NCBI GenBank assembly: GCA_039815825.1
Contig: JBCBYO010000044.1
Location: 1 to 22,408 of the forward strand
DNA length: 22,408 bases
DNA from: JBCBDX01 sp039815825
Lineage (GTDB): Bacteria; Pseudomonadota; Alphaproteobacteria; Rhizobiales; Rhizobiaceae
Direction of reading: 5' to 3'
The notes under the pieces are model-generated. The model was not told the origin of the DNA. It ran no database searches and saw nothing but the letters and a program-made list of their open reading frames with translations. This document shows positions 1 to 8,238 of this stretch, in pieces (the first letter of the stretch is position 1; the number at the start of each line of letters is the position of its first letter). The translations under genes and the position numbers were made by a program.

Positions 1-248
1 AATTGCGTGCAGCGGGTCTGGAAGTGGATACCGATTTCCGCAACGAGAAAATCAACTACAAGGTGCGTGAACACTCCGTAACGAAGGTGCCGGTGATCGT
101 TGTGGTTGGCATGCGGGAAGCTGAGGGCAATACCGTCAATATCCGACGCCTTGGTTCACGCGATCAAACACCGATGACTTTGGATGAAGCTATTAGCTCC
201 TTGTCTGAGGAGGCGACACCGCCAGATTTGAAGCGGCTGATGCAATAA
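1..248 (+). CDS. thrS: Threonyl-tRNA synthetase, C-terminal end (partial)
   Basis: This is the last 82 or so codons of a gene that enters from the left edge. The product charges tRNA-Thr with threonine in the cytoplasm. What is visible is the C-terminal anticodon-binding domain (HGTP_anticodon fold). The block RNEKINYKVREHS followed by KVPVIVVVGMREAE and the late VNIRRLGSR strand is typical of bacterial ThrRS, and the ending EEATPPDLKR is seen in alphaproteobacterial versions. The catalytic core and the editing domain lie outside the window. The reading frame is intact to the TAA stop. The next gene starts 45 bases later on the same strand, with no obvious terminator between them, so readthrough is possible. 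The identification rests on recognising family sequence and is firm. Confidence 0.93.
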   Translation, partial: LRAAGLEVDTDFRNEKINYKVREHSVTKVPVIVVVGMREAEGNTVNIRRLGSRDQTPMTLDEAISSLSEEATPPDLKRLMQ

Positions 249-293
249 ATTTTTGTCCTTGGCCGCTATATTGTCTATATTTGAGGGGGAGGA

Positions 294-1217
294 GTGAAGG
301 CAGGGCGTATTGTCGCCACGGCGTTTTCGCATTGTGAGCTCATGTCTAAAGACACTCGATTTCAGGAATTGTCCTATGCACGGCCGAATGACCCGCCGCT
401 GAAACGGTGGTTCATTCGTACGGTTGAGAACGCATCTGGTCGCGAAAAGCTGGCCGATCTCTACGAATATTGGCGTAATGAGATTTTCGGCAAAACGGAC
501 ACCGTTTTTACTGAGATGCTCAATCTGATCGAAGTGAAGCTTGATGCTGCCGGCGGCCAGTGGCCGCCACGAGATTTGCCCGATACGCCGCTGGTGATGG
601 TCGCCAACCACCCATACGGTATTGGCGACGGCATCGCTTTTCTATCGCTCGCCGAGAAGCTGGGGCGCCCGTTTCGTGTTATTATCAATAATGACCTGTT
701 GAAGGTGCCGGAGATCCGGCCCTATTCGCTGCCCATCTCCTTTGAAGAGTCGAAAGAGGCGCTGGCCTTGAATTTGGCAACCCGCAAGGAGGCTGTCAGA
801 CTACTCAAAGAAGGCGTCACGATCATCATCTTCCCGTCCGGCGGTGTGGCTACTGCGCCCAAGGGCATCGGACGTGCCCGAGATTTACCGTGGAAAATTT
901 TTGTCGCCAAGCTGGTGCAGAGCGCTCAGGCATCTGTGATACCGGTCTATTTTGATGGCCAAAACGGGCGGCTTTTTCACTTGGTCAGCCAGTTTTCACT
1001 GACTTTGCGCACCTCGTTGCTGATACGCGAATTTCAGCGCCTTTATGGCAAGCAGATTAAGGCTTGGATTGGCGAGCCGCTTCATTGGGAAACGCTTTCC
1101 CAGCTCAAGGATCGCAAAGACCTGCTGGATTTGCTCTACAACGCGGTTTTTGCTCTTGATCCATCTGGCCGCCAATTACGGGCCAAAACACCTAAAAAGT
1201 CAGCACCTTGCGGATAG
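294..1217 (+). CDS. PlsC-like lysophospholipid acyltransferase family protein
   Basis: A likely membrane-associated acyltransferase that moves an acyl chain onto a lysophospholipid or a related glycerol or amino-acid lipid; the exact acceptor cannot be told from sequence. Counting from the GTG start, residues 105-111 (NHPYGIGD) match the catalytic NHP-x-G-x-x-DG block of this family, and FPSGGV at 180-185 corresponds to the acyl-phosphate or glycerol-binding block. There is no signal peptide and no clear transmembrane helix. The length of 307 residues is normal. The start is uncertain: GTG at 294 has a purine-rich Shine-Dalgarno run just before it (283-293), while an in-frame ATG at 342 gives MSKDTRFQEL with a weaker site. 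The gene is convergent with the next one, only 4 bases apart. The family is fairly sure, the substrate unknown. Confidence 0.8.
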   Translation: MKAGRIVATAFSHCELMSKDTRFQELSYARPNDPPLKRWFIRTVENASGREKLADLYEYWRNEIFGKTDTVFTEMLNLIEVKLDAAGGQWPPRDLPDTPLVMVANHPYGIGDGIAFLSLAEKLGRPFRVIINNDLLKVPEIRPYSLPISFEESKEALALNLATRKEAVRLLKEGVTIIIFPSGGVATAPKGIGRARDLPWKIFVAKLVQSAQASVIPVYFDGQNGRLFHLVSQFSLTLRTSLLIREFQRLYGKQIKAWIGEPLHWETLSQLKDRKDLLDLLYNAVFALDPSGRQLRAKTPKKSAPCG

Positions 1218-1221
1218 TCAA

Positions 1222-2178
1222 CTAGCGGTCGCCAGTCACTTCGTCCGTATTGGTGCGAATTCGGATGGTAATGTCGCGGCCTGCGGTAACGGTAAACTCA
1301 CGTCGGAATAATCGGTCCCTGTGTTTGGCAATTGCGGTGTATTCACCAGCTGCCAACACCATGGAGGGAAAAGCGCCGATATTTTCGTTGATGATGTCAC
1401 CTGTCGATGAATCCAGCACAGACCAAGCTGTGTCCGGCAAGGGGAAACTATTGTCGTCGCGGACCAAGTTCAGCGTAACCTGCGCTGCAAGATGTTCGAT
1501 GGACGCATCAACGGTTTTGCCTGCCTGTACGCGCAAGTCAGCCCGAATTTCGGCGTTGATGTCGCCATAGCGTGAAACCACATGATAGGTGCTTTGCGGC
1601 AAGCGAATAACGCGGCCTGCCGGCACATCAGGCACAATCAGCGCGCGCTCACCTGTGGTTTCGTTGACAAGACCGTCATAAATATCGAAACGCAATTGTT
1701 CGCGGCGCATGCGGCTACCATCTGGCAGCATGGCATCCAGGCGCAGACCTCCGGCATTGAGCACCACTGTTTGCGTCTTCGGCTCAAGTCCCAGATCAAG
1801 TCGGGTCGATGCGCTGGCCCGCCCAAACGTTGTGTGCACATAATAGCCGCCAGGTTCCAACGAGATCTGAGAGGTCCCACCTTGGGCTGTAGCTATCAGC
1901 GGCAGTTTGCCGTCTGGTCCTGGCACAATGCCGAATACCCGCCATATTAACCCGGCCTCGACCGGCGCCCCATCAGCGGTCAACGTTGCGTTGAGTGTCA
2001 CAGTTGGCGTGAATGCATTAGCTTCCGCGGAAGGAGATGTTGGCGGTGCATAGGGTGCCAATTGCTGTAAATCGAGTTCTGGCAAATCAAGTTGCTCCTG
2101 CGCCGCCACGCTGGCGGTTGCAAGAATCGTTGCAATAAACGTAAGAGCGACCAATCTTTTGCTTCTATTTATGCGCAT
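1222..2178 (-). CDS. Secreted protein with three tandem beta-rich repeats
   Basis: I do not recognise a named family. The 318-residue product starts with a clear Sec signal peptide: charged MRINRSKR, a hydrophobic run, and a likely cut after VAA at 26. A proline-rich linker follows (about 31-58). The mature part then holds three units of about 80-90 residues: 58-141, 142-232 and 233-310. Each has a hydrophobic strand at its start (VTLNATL, LRLDAML, VTLNLV), an aromatic block (LIWRVFG, LRFDIYD, TAWSVLD), then a Gly/Pro-Tyr block (PGGYYVH, PQSTYHV, AAGEYTA) and a closing strand. This pattern looks like an Ig-like or carboxypeptidase-regulatory-like sandwich. It is probably a periplasmic or surface binding or structural protein. 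It is divergent from the nitroreductase operon. Confidence 0.75.
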   Translation of the reverse strand: MRINRSKRLVALTFIATILATASVAAQEQLDLPELDLQQLAPYAPPTSPSAEANAFTPTVTLNATLTADGAPVEAGLIWRVFGIVPGPDGKLPLIATAQGGTSQISLEPGGYYVHTTFGRASASTRLDLGLEPKTQTVVLNAGGLRLDAMLPDGSRMRREQLRFDIYDGLVNETTGERALIVPDVPAGRVIRLPQSTYHVVSRYGDINAEIRADLRVQAGKTVDASIEHLAAQVTLNLVRDDNSFPLPDTAWSVLDSSTGDIINENIGAFPSMVLAAGEYTAIAKHRDRLFRREFTVTAGRDITIRIRTNTDEVTGDR

Positions 2179-2249
2179 GACTCAGCTTTGACGCAATTTG
2201 GGTGGCAATTTCAAGGCATGTCTTTCATGCATTTTTCGGTGGGGTCTTT

Positions 2250-2855
2250 ATGTCGAACGAAACCGTGTTGGATTTTATGGCGCAGCGTCAATCGATACCG
2301 TTGTCCATGTTCCGAGAGCCCGGACCAGATGACAAAACGCTTGCTCGCTTGTTATCGATTGCGCTTCGCGTTCCAGACCATGGTCGTTTGGAACCTTGGC
2401 GATTGGTTACTTACAGACCGGAGCATGCCATGGCCATCGGTGCGAAGCTCGCTGAACGCGCTGTTGCTATGCGCGGGCCGTTAGGCGATGCCGATTTAGA
2501 GCGCGAAAAGAACAGGCTCAACCGAGCACCTTTGGCTATCGGCGTGGTTTCAGCTGTGGATACCAGCTCCCACATTCCCGAGTGGGAGCAATTTTTATCG
2601 GCCGGGGCTGTGTGCATGAACCTTGTAACCGCGGCTACTGCCGCCGGTTTTGCCGCCAACTGGGTCACGGGCTGGTACAGTGATGATGCGCAAGGTCGAG
2701 CGATCCTTGGCCTTGAACCGCATGAACGGATGGCAGGGATCGTTCATATTGGTTCGACCGATGCGAAAATCCCGGAACGGCCGAGGCCTGATGCGACCGC
2801 AAAAGTGAGCGACTATGCTGGGCCCGCGCCGATGACGGCACCTCAGGAGGCTTGA
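2250..2855 (+). CDS. Nitroreductase family protein, YdjA-like
   Basis: A predicted cytoplasmic FMN-dependent NAD(P)H oxidoreductase of the nitroreductase superfamily, 201 residues from ATG 2250. The N-terminal RQSIPLSMFREPGP and RVPDHGRLEPWRLVTY blocks match the compact YdjA-type branch, in which the RxPDHxxxxPW segment contributes to FMN binding. The middle AGAVCMNLVTAATAAGFAANWVTG segment is the usual helix and dimer-interface region, and the end has the PERPRPD tail of this branch. The physiological substrate is not known for the family. ATG 2250 is preferred over the upstream GTG at 2202 because GGTGGGG lies at a good distance and family members begin close to this point. The flavin-reductase gene follows within 5 bases, so the two are almost certainly co-transcribed and may share a flavin substrate or cofactor supply. 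Confidence 0.85.
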   Translation: MSNETVLDFMAQRQSIPLSMFREPGPDDKTLARLLSIALRVPDHGRLEPWRLVTYRPEHAMAIGAKLAERAVAMRGPLGDADLEREKNRLNRAPLAIGVVSAVDTSSHIPEWEQFLSAGAVCMNLVTAATAAGFAANWVTGWYSDDAQGRAILGLEPHERMAGIVHIGSTDAKIPERPRPDATAKVSDYAGPAPMTAPQEA

Positions 2856-2860
2856 ACCAC

Positions 2861-3460
2861 ATGTTTTACAAGCCCGAAGACGGCCATGGGCTGCCGCATG
2901 ATCCGTTCAAGGCTATTGTCGCGCCAAGACCTATCGGCTGGATTTCATCTCGCTCCGCGGATGGGCAAAGCAATCTCGCTCCTTATTCCTTTTTCAACGC
3001 GGTCGTTGGTCGACCACCGATCGTAATGTTTTCGTCAGAAGGCTGGAAGGATAGCGTCGCCAATGCCGCTGAAACAGGTGAGTTTGCCTGCAATTTTGTC
3101 TCTGCGGCTCAAATGGAGCAAATGAACAAAACATCGGCAAACCTTGCACGCGAAGTATCCGAGTTTGAGTATGCCAGCCTCCCGATGGCTGACGGCGTGG
3201 CGACGAGCGCTCCTTACGTCGCTGATTGCCCTGCAGTGCTTGAGTGTCGCGTCACTCAAATTCTGACCCAAAAAGACGTTGATGGCACACCGTTGGATAC
3301 GCACACAGTGTTCGGGCAAGTGGTCGGTGTTCATATTGATGATGACTTCTTGGCCGAGGGGCTTTTTGACACCGGCAAAGCCAGGCCGGTCATGCGGCTC
3401 GGTTACAGAGACTTTGGCGAGTTAGGGCCAGTTTTCGTTATGAAGCGTCCTTCAGAATAA
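2861..3460 (+). CDS. Flavin reductase-like domain protein (FMN-binding split barrel)
   Basis: A 199-residue protein of the flavin reductase-like family (DIM6/NTAB group), expected to bind FMN and perhaps supply reduced flavin to a partner. Diagnostic features are KAIVAPRPIGWISS near the N-terminus, NLAPYSFFNAVVGRPPIVMFSS, then DSVANAAETGEFACNFV, which form the FMN-binding barrel. The last third (FGQVVGVHIDDDFL, PVMRLGYRDFGEL) is also typical. The start is set at ATG 2861: AGGAGG at 2845-2850 lies 10 bases before it, while the in-frame TTG at 2852 would leave one base of spacing. The upstream stop (2853-2855) is 5 bases away, so translation is probably coupled to the nitroreductase. Family is firm, function in the cell unknown. 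Confidence 0.87.
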   Translation: MFYKPEDGHGLPHDPFKAIVAPRPIGWISSRSADGQSNLAPYSFFNAVVGRPPIVMFSSEGWKDSVANAAETGEFACNFVSAAQMEQMNKTSANLAREVSEFEYASLPMADGVATSAPYVADCPAVLECRVTQILTQKDVDGTPLDTHTVFGQVVGVHIDDDFLAEGLFDTGKARPVMRLGYRDFGELGPVFVMKRPSE

Positions 3461-3486
3461 GACCAGGACAACACACTCTCGTCACT

Positions 3487-3577
3487 TTTTCGAAAATTTT
3501 CGTCCCCAATGTCGCCTCGTGCCGCGCATATCATCCCGCTGTTTCAATCTGGGAAGTGATATGAGAATTTTCGAAAA
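3487..3577. repeat. Twice-occurring palindrome TTTTCGAAAA
   Basis: The 10-base palindrome TTTTCGAAAA occurs at 3487-3496 and again at 3568-3577, 81 bases apart, around the start of the peptidoglycan-binding protein gene. The first copy runs into a longer palindrome, CGAAAATTTTCG (3491-3502). The second copy lies inside codons 3-6 of the gene. This may be a pair of operator half-sites or chance in AT-rich DNA. No known regulator is implied. Confidence 0.3.
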
Positions 3578-4826
3578 ACCTACTGTGTTGTTGTTGGCCA
3601 CATTAGCGACGTCAGTGTCGCTACAATCTGTGTTGGCGCAACCGATCGGTGCGCAAACCATGCGCGGAAGAATTCAGCAAGAGATCCAAAGCATCGTAAA
3701 TGAGAAAACCGCCGAGGCGCTCAATGAAATTGAACAGCGTCTTGCTGCGACCGATCCAGCCGCTGTGGCTGCAAATAATCGCCGCATTCAGGCCGCCCTC
3801 AATTTCTTTGGCTTCAAGTCTGGCCCGGTTGATGGAATTGTCGGCATCCGAACGCGTTCGGCGATGAATGCGTTTCAAAATTACATGGGTTTTCCAGCGT
3901 CTCGAGTGCTTGAAGATGATCAAACACTTTTTTTGTTGGAGTCGTATGAAAAGGCACAGACTAGCCCGTCCGAGACGAGACTTGCAGCGATCAGAGAGCC
4001 GGATGGGATTAGGGGGCTGCTGAAAGCTTTCCAAGCCGAACAAGCCGCAGAAACTGCGGTGGCTGCGACTGGTGACGTTTCTTCTGAGCAAACAGCAGCT
4101 TTGGCGCCTATTCAGCCGAGTTCGCCAGCGACAGACGCAGACACTTCCAGCCCGTTTGTCAGGGCCGAGCTGAGACCGCTTGCTGTTTTTTGCGCGGAGC
4201 AGTTTGAGCTGGCTGCAGCAGGGAACAGGCCAAAAAGCAGGCTATCCGAAGTTCGGCTTTCTTTGGCTTCAGGCCCTATTTTCTGCGAGGCCAAAGAGTC
4301 TGCCAAAGAGCAAAGTGCAGCGCTCATTTCAAGCATCACCGACTTTTCGAGCGCAGAAATTGCAGAGCAGTGTTTCGCTTTCGAACCTGCCTTTACGTCG
4401 CTGGTCGAGCAGTTGCCAACGCGATCCCCGGCCGAGGTGTTGGACGCGACATCTCGCTTTATTGAGCGAACCGAGCTGGATGCTGAGGGTTTGAAAGGTA
4501 TTGCGCAGGTTTGCCTTGGTGTTGGCTACAGAAGTAACCGCATCCAACTTGCGATCGGCTCTGCGCTCATTTTGACCGCGTTGGATTACATGGCATATGC
4601 TGAGTTTCCGGAGCACCATCTGGCGCTAGGGTTTGGCGTAGAAAAGGAGCCTTCGCTGGCAAAAGAATGGTTCAATATTGTTCTTCAAAATGAGCCTGAC
4701 GTCAGCTCCGAGTTCGAAGCGCAAGCTGCTATGCGCCTTAAAAAGCTACAGGAAGCGATGAGTGAGCTTGAGGCAGTGGTAGAAATTGATGGTGGCGTGC
4801 TGCCGTCATTCTTATTACCGCAATAG
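3561..4826 (+). CDS. Secreted peptidoglycan-binding domain protein with Sel1-like tail
   Basis: A 421-residue exported protein of unknown specific role. From ATG 3561 there is a Sec signal peptide (hydrophobic run 8-25, likely cut VLA|Q at 26-27). Residues 35-63 look helical and charged, possibly a short coiled coil. A PG_binding_1 domain covers about 72-128, with the family hallmarks RRIQAALNFFGF, GPVDGIVGIRTRSAM and AFQNYMGF. A low-complexity Ala/Ser/Pro linker follows (about 160-200). The C-terminal domain has four cysteines (211, 242, 271, 318) that could form two disulfides, and around 350-378 it has LALGFGVEKEPSLAKEWF, which resembles a Sel1/TPR-like repeat. ATG 3561 is chosen because the signal peptide begins there and GGGAAG precedes it; an upstream in-frame start at 3519 would add 14 non-signal residues. 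Confidence 0.78.
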   Translation: MRIFEKPTVLLLATLATSVSLQSVLAQPIGAQTMRGRIQQEIQSIVNEKTAEALNEIEQRLAATDPAAVAANNRRIQAALNFFGFKSGPVDGIVGIRTRSAMNAFQNYMGFPASRVLEDDQTLFLLESYEKAQTSPSETRLAAIREPDGIRGLLKAFQAEQAAETAVAATGDVSSEQTAALAPIQPSSPATDADTSSPFVRAELRPLAVFCAEQFELAAAGNRPKSRLSEVRLSLASGPIFCEAKESAKEQSAALISSITDFSSAEIAEQCFAFEPAFTSLVEQLPTRSPAEVLDATSRFIERTELDAEGLKGIAQVCLGVGYRSNRIQLAIGSALILTALDYMAYAEFPEHHLALGFGVEKEPSLAKEWFNIVLQNEPDVSSEFEAQAAMRLKKLQEAMSELEAVVEIDGGVLPSFLLPQ

Positions 4827-4846
4827 AAGGCGGAGCTGATCGGGAC

Positions 4847-4869
4847 GAGGCGGCCGTCGCGGGCGCCTC
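4847..4869. other. Weak GC hairpin after the peptidoglycan-binding gene
   Basis: GAGGCG at 4847-4852 pairs with CGCCTC at 4864-4869, with partial pairing inside the loop. No T-run follows on either strand, so it is a doubtful terminator for the upstream gene. It is the only hairpin between 4827 and 4897. Confidence 0.25.
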
Positions 4870-4897
4870 ACCTTGCATTAATAAAGTATTGCTGATC

Positions 4898-4934
4898 ATG
4901 GTGAACGAAACTTAAACCATTTGCCGTTCACTAT
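4898..4934 (+). promoter_or_regulatory. Inverted repeat just upstream of the DUF2336 gene
   Basis: GTGAACG (4901-4907) and CGTTCAC (4925-4931) are a perfect 7-base inverted repeat separated by 17 bases. Allowing one G-U pair the stem extends to 10 pairs (4898-4907 with 4925-4934). It ends 6 bases before the ATG at 4941, where a ribosome-binding site would normally sit and where none is visible. It could be a dimeric operator or an RNA hairpin affecting initiation. This is inference from symmetry and position only. Confidence 0.4.
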
Positions 4935-4940
4935 GTGCTC

Positions 4941-6107
4941 ATGACGCAAAGTGACGCCCCAATAATTGTTAAACGATTCTTGAATTGGAAAGAGACAGCC
5001 GACGTTGCCAAGAGGTCGGCTGCTGCGTCAGCGCTCGCTCGGGCTTATCTGGTTTCTGACATGTCGTTTGAAGAGCGGTGCGCTGCAGATGCCGCTTTGA
5101 CGGACTTGGTTGATGATCCTTCGCCCCGTGTTCGCCTCTCGCTTGCGGAGGCTTTGGCTACAAGTCCGCATGCGCCTGAACAGATTCTTGTCGCCTTACT
5201 GGCTGACCGATTTGATATCGCCTCTTTGATTGTGGTGCGCTCGCCCCGTATCCGTGAAACCGATCTCGTTGATCGTGTACGCTCCGGTGATCCGCGGCTG
5301 CAGTCTTTGATCGCACAAAGACCGCAGGTTGGGCGCATGCTGGCGCTAGCATTGGCGCGATACGCCGGGCCAGATGCCGCCGCCGCCTTGATCGAGAATC
5401 GCAACGCCCGCATCTGTGCAGAATGCAGAAGAATTCTCGTCGATCGCTTTGCACAAGAAGAGCAGGTTCGCGCGGCGCTACTCGAATTACCAGATTTGGA
5501 GCCATTGCTGCGTTACCATCTACTGGTGGCTGTTAATCGCGCTTTGTCAGAAAATGCGTTTGTCGCCGAATTGCTGGGCGCGGGCCGTGCAAAAGTGACT
5601 TCAGAAGCAGCGCTCCAACCGGCTATCAACCGGCTCTTGTCATCCGTGCACGGTGCGGATTGTGAGCAGCTTGTTGATGCATTGCGCGCCGACGGCCAGC
5701 TAACGACCGCGTTGATTATGCGCGCTGCTTGCCACGGTCACCTCGATTTTGTCGGCGCGGTTGTGGCTGATCTTTCCGGTTTGGCGCGCGATATGGTCAT
5801 CGATGCGCTTGCCTCGGCAAGAGAAGGGCAATTGCATGGCGTTTTTGCAAAAGCAAAGCTTGGCGAAAAGGTTGCCGAGGTTTTGACTGTAGCTGTCAGG
5901 CAATGGCGCGCCGTTAGCCAAGGGCGCTCTCAATCCGGCGCGCAGGAGATCACGTACACGATCATTGAGGCGATGACTTCGTCTGCAAAAGCCCATGATT
6001 ATGCCAATGATGATATTGAGGGGCTGTTGCGGTCCATCTACCTCGATGAAGTGCGCAACAATGCCCGCAGCCACGCGCGAGCGGTTGCAACAGCCAACGC
6101 AGCTTAG
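4941..6107 (+). CDS. DUF2336 domain-containing protein
   Basis: A 388-residue cytoplasmic, all-helical protein of the DUF2336 family, which is largely confined to alphaproteobacteria and has no established biochemical function. The N-terminal part has HEAT-like repeats, seen as successive Ala/Leu-rich helices with DPSPRVRLSLAEALA and similar blocks (about 25-130). The C-terminal half contains ALIMRAACHGHLDFVGAVVADLSG, the typical conserved segment of the family. There is no signal peptide or membrane segment. The start could be ATG 4941 or GTG 4935; neither has a good Shine-Dalgarno, and the inverted repeat at 4898-4934 occupies that region. The gene is tail to tail with parE, with 2 bases between the stop codons, so there is no room for a separate terminator. 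Confidence 0.85.
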   Translation: MTQSDAPIIVKRFLNWKETADVAKRSAAASALARAYLVSDMSFEERCAADAALTDLVDDPSPRVRLSLAEALATSPHAPEQILVALLADRFDIASLIVVRSPRIRETDLVDRVRSGDPRLQSLIAQRPQVGRMLALALARYAGPDAAAALIENRNARICAECRRILVDRFAQEEQVRAALLELPDLEPLLRYHLLVAVNRALSENAFVAELLGAGRAKVTSEAALQPAINRLLSSVHGADCEQLVDALRADGQLTTALIMRAACHGHLDFVGAVVADLSGLARDMVIDALASAREGQLHGVFAKAKLGEKVAEVLTVAVRQWRAVSQGRSQSGAQEITYTIIEAMTSSAKAHDYANDDIEGLLRSIYLDEVRNNARSHARAVATANAA

Positions 6108-6109
6108 GA

Positions 6110-8146
6110 TTAAACGTCCACCAAATCGCGGGCAAATTCCGCATTGTCTTGGATAAACCGGAAACGTGCTTCTGGCTTGGTTCCCATAATGTCGTTGATG
6201 GCCCGTTTGGTGGTCGCAGGATCCAGCTCATCAATTTCCACGCGCAGCAACGAACGTTTCTTCGGGTCCATCGTGGTTTCTTTTAGCTGAGCGGGCAGCA
6301 TTTCGCCCAAGCCTTTGAATCGGCTAACCTCGACTTTTTTGGTTGAATTAAACTCGCGCTCCATGATCTCGGCGCGATGCGCATCATCGCGTGCATAAAG
6401 CGACCGGTTGCCCTGCGTGAGTTTGTAGAGCGGCGGAACAGCCAGAAAGAGATGGCCGTTGCGGACCAAGTCCGGCATCTCCTGGAAGAAAAATGTGATC
6501 AGCAATGAAGCGATATGCGCGCCGTCCACGTCGGCATCGGTCATGATAATGATCCGCTCGTAGCGTAAGTCTTCATCGCGATATTTGGTGCCGGTGCCCA
6601 CGCCAAGTGCTTGGATGATGTCGCCGATCTGTTGGTTGGCACCCATCTTCTCACGACCCGCTGAGGCGACATTCAAGATCTTACCGCGCAGCGGCAACAC
6701 GGCTTGGAGCGCACGGTTACGCGCTTGTTTTGCCGATCCACCGGCCGAATCGCCCTCAACAATAAACAGCTCGGCGCCCGCAGCCGCATTTTGGGTGCAG
6801 TCGGCCAACTTTCCGGGCAAACGCAATTTGCGTACTGCTGATTTGCGGGTGACTTCTTTTTCTTTGCGCCGACGAACACGCTCATCAGCGCGCTCCATAA
6901 CCCATTCAAGAAGCCGGTTTGCCTCTTGTGGCGACGCGGCCAGCCAGTGGTCAAATGGATCGCGTACAGCGTTCTCAACGATTTTCTGCGCTTCCACGGT
7001 CGCCAGCTTGTCTTTTGTCTGGCCGACAAATTCAGGTTCGCGCACAAAGACTGAAAGCATGGCGGCGGCGGAGATCATCACATCATCTGTGGTGATGATA
7101 GAGGCTCGCTTGTTGCCGGTCAGCTCCCCATATGCCTTAAGCCCGCGCGTGATCGCTTGGCGAAAGCCTGCCTCATGCGTGCCGCCATCGCCGGTGGGAA
7201 TGGTGTTGCAATAGGACGAAACAATTCCATCACCGGTATGCCAGGTGATGGCCCATTCAACCGCGCCATGGCCGGAACTTTTGTCGGATTTCCCAGCGAA
7301 AATCTGATCGGTTACGCGGTGATCGCCCGATAGTGAGGCTTCGAGATAGTCTTTCAGTCCGCCCGGGAAGTGAAACGTAGCTTTGGGTGGAATTTTCGAT
7401 TTTTCGGTGAGTAGCTCGGGTGCACATGTCCACCGAATTTCGACGCCGCCAAAAAGATAGGCCTTTGACCGCGCCATCTTATAGAGCGTTTCGGGGTTAA
7501 ACTTGGCACCCTGACCGAAAATCTGCGCATCGGGGTGGAACCGGACTTTTGTTCCACGTCGGTTATGGACGGGACCTAGGTCTTCGATCGGCCCTTGGAC
7601 TTTGCCCCGCGAGAATGTTTGCCGATAGAGGTTGCGATTTCGCGCTACCTCCACCTCAAGGTCGTCCGAAAGCGCATTGACCACGGATACACCCACACCA
7701 TGTAGGCCGCCCGAGGTTTCATAGGCGTCGCCGTTGAATTTACCGCCCGCGTGCAGCGTGGTCATGATGACTTCCAGCGCTGATTTATCCTTGAATTTCG
7801 GGTGCGGGTCGACGGGAATGCCACGACCATTGTCTGCCACAGAGAGGTATCCGTCGGCATCAATCTCTACATCTATGAAAGTGGCGTGGCCTGCGACGGC
7901 TTCGTCCATCGAATTGTCGATGACCTCGGCAAACAGATGATGTAGTGCCTTGGCGTCGGTGCCGCCGATATACATGCCCGGGCGTTGGCGAACCGGTTCC
8001 AAGCCCTCCAAAACCACAATTGACGACGCGTCATAGCCTTCTCCGCCAGCGCTCGGCGCCGGATTGGCGGCTGGTTTTGATGGCGCGCTCTGCGCGTTAT
8101 TTTTGGGCGCTGGTGCGGCGCCAAAGAGGTCGTTGCTATTGTCCAT
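6110..8146 (-). CDS. parE: DNA topoisomerase IV subunit B
   Basis: The ATPase and TOPRIM subunit of topoisomerase IV, which with ParC (not in this window) unlinks daughter chromosomes. The 678-residue length is right for alphaproteobacterial ParE. The GHKL ATPase domain shows EVIDNSMDEA, the DNGRGIP loop and GGLHGVGVSVVNALS. The transducer follows. The TOPRIM domain has EGDSAGG at 464-470 and the acidic MTDADVDG at 535-542 (D537, D539, D541) for Mg2+. The residues after it (FKGLGEM and the C-terminal basic stretch) complete the gyrase-B/ParE core without the insert of GyrB. The first 35 or so residues are an Ala/Pro/Asn-rich flexible tail, common in this group. ParE rather than GyrB is favoured by the length, the disordered N-terminal extension and the HPKFKDKSALEVI loop. 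It is divergent from the ATP12 gene. Confidence 0.95.
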   Translation of the reverse strand: MDNSNDLFGAAPAPKNNAQSAPSKPAANPAPSAGGEGYDASSIVVLEGLEPVRQRPGMYIGGTDAKALHHLFAEVIDNSMDEAVAGHATFIDVEIDADGYLSVADNGRGIPVDPHPKFKDKSALEVIMTTLHAGGKFNGDAYETSGGLHGVGVSVVNALSDDLEVEVARNRNLYRQTFSRGKVQGPIEDLGPVHNRRGTKVRFHPDAQIFGQGAKFNPETLYKMARSKAYLFGGVEIRWTCAPELLTEKSKIPPKATFHFPGGLKDYLEASLSGDHRVTDQIFAGKSDKSSGHGAVEWAITWHTGDGIVSSYCNTIPTGDGGTHEAGFRQAITRGLKAYGELTGNKRASIITTDDVMISAAAMLSVFVREPEFVGQTKDKLATVEAQKIVENAVRDPFDHWLAASPQEANRLLEWVMERADERVRRRKEKEVTRKSAVRKLRLPGKLADCTQNAAAGAELFIVEGDSAGGSAKQARNRALQAVLPLRGKILNVASAGREKMGANQQIGDIIQALGVGTGTKYRDEDLRYERIIIMTDADVDGAHIASLLITFFFQEMPDLVRNGHLFLAVPPLYKLTQGNRSLYARDDAHRAEIMEREFNSTKKVEVSRFKGLGEMLPAQLKETTMDPKKRSLLRVEIDELDPATTKRAINDIMGTKPEARFRFIQDNAEFARDLVDV

Positions 8147-8238
8147 GGTGCACTTGGTTGCATCTCGAATCGCAGATGATTATTGCACGCGGGAGGCCAC
8201 CTTGCGAAGGGTTGGTCACAGAAAGGTTTGAAACAATC

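Noticed and set aside
156..611. 151-codon minus-strand frame over thrS and the acyltransferase
   Set aside because: It crosses two genes on the other strand, and the protein has no recognisable pattern.
2216..2235. Small hairpin GCATG-TCTTT-CATGC followed by ATTTTT before the nitroreductase gene
   Set aside because: The stem has only five pairs and it lies in a divergent promoter region with no transcript to terminate on that strand.
7945..8238. N-terminal extension of the ATP12 gene by 98 codons
   Set aside because: This part overlaps the parE 5' end and its sequence is low in any recognisable pattern. Family homology begins at the ATG 8239.
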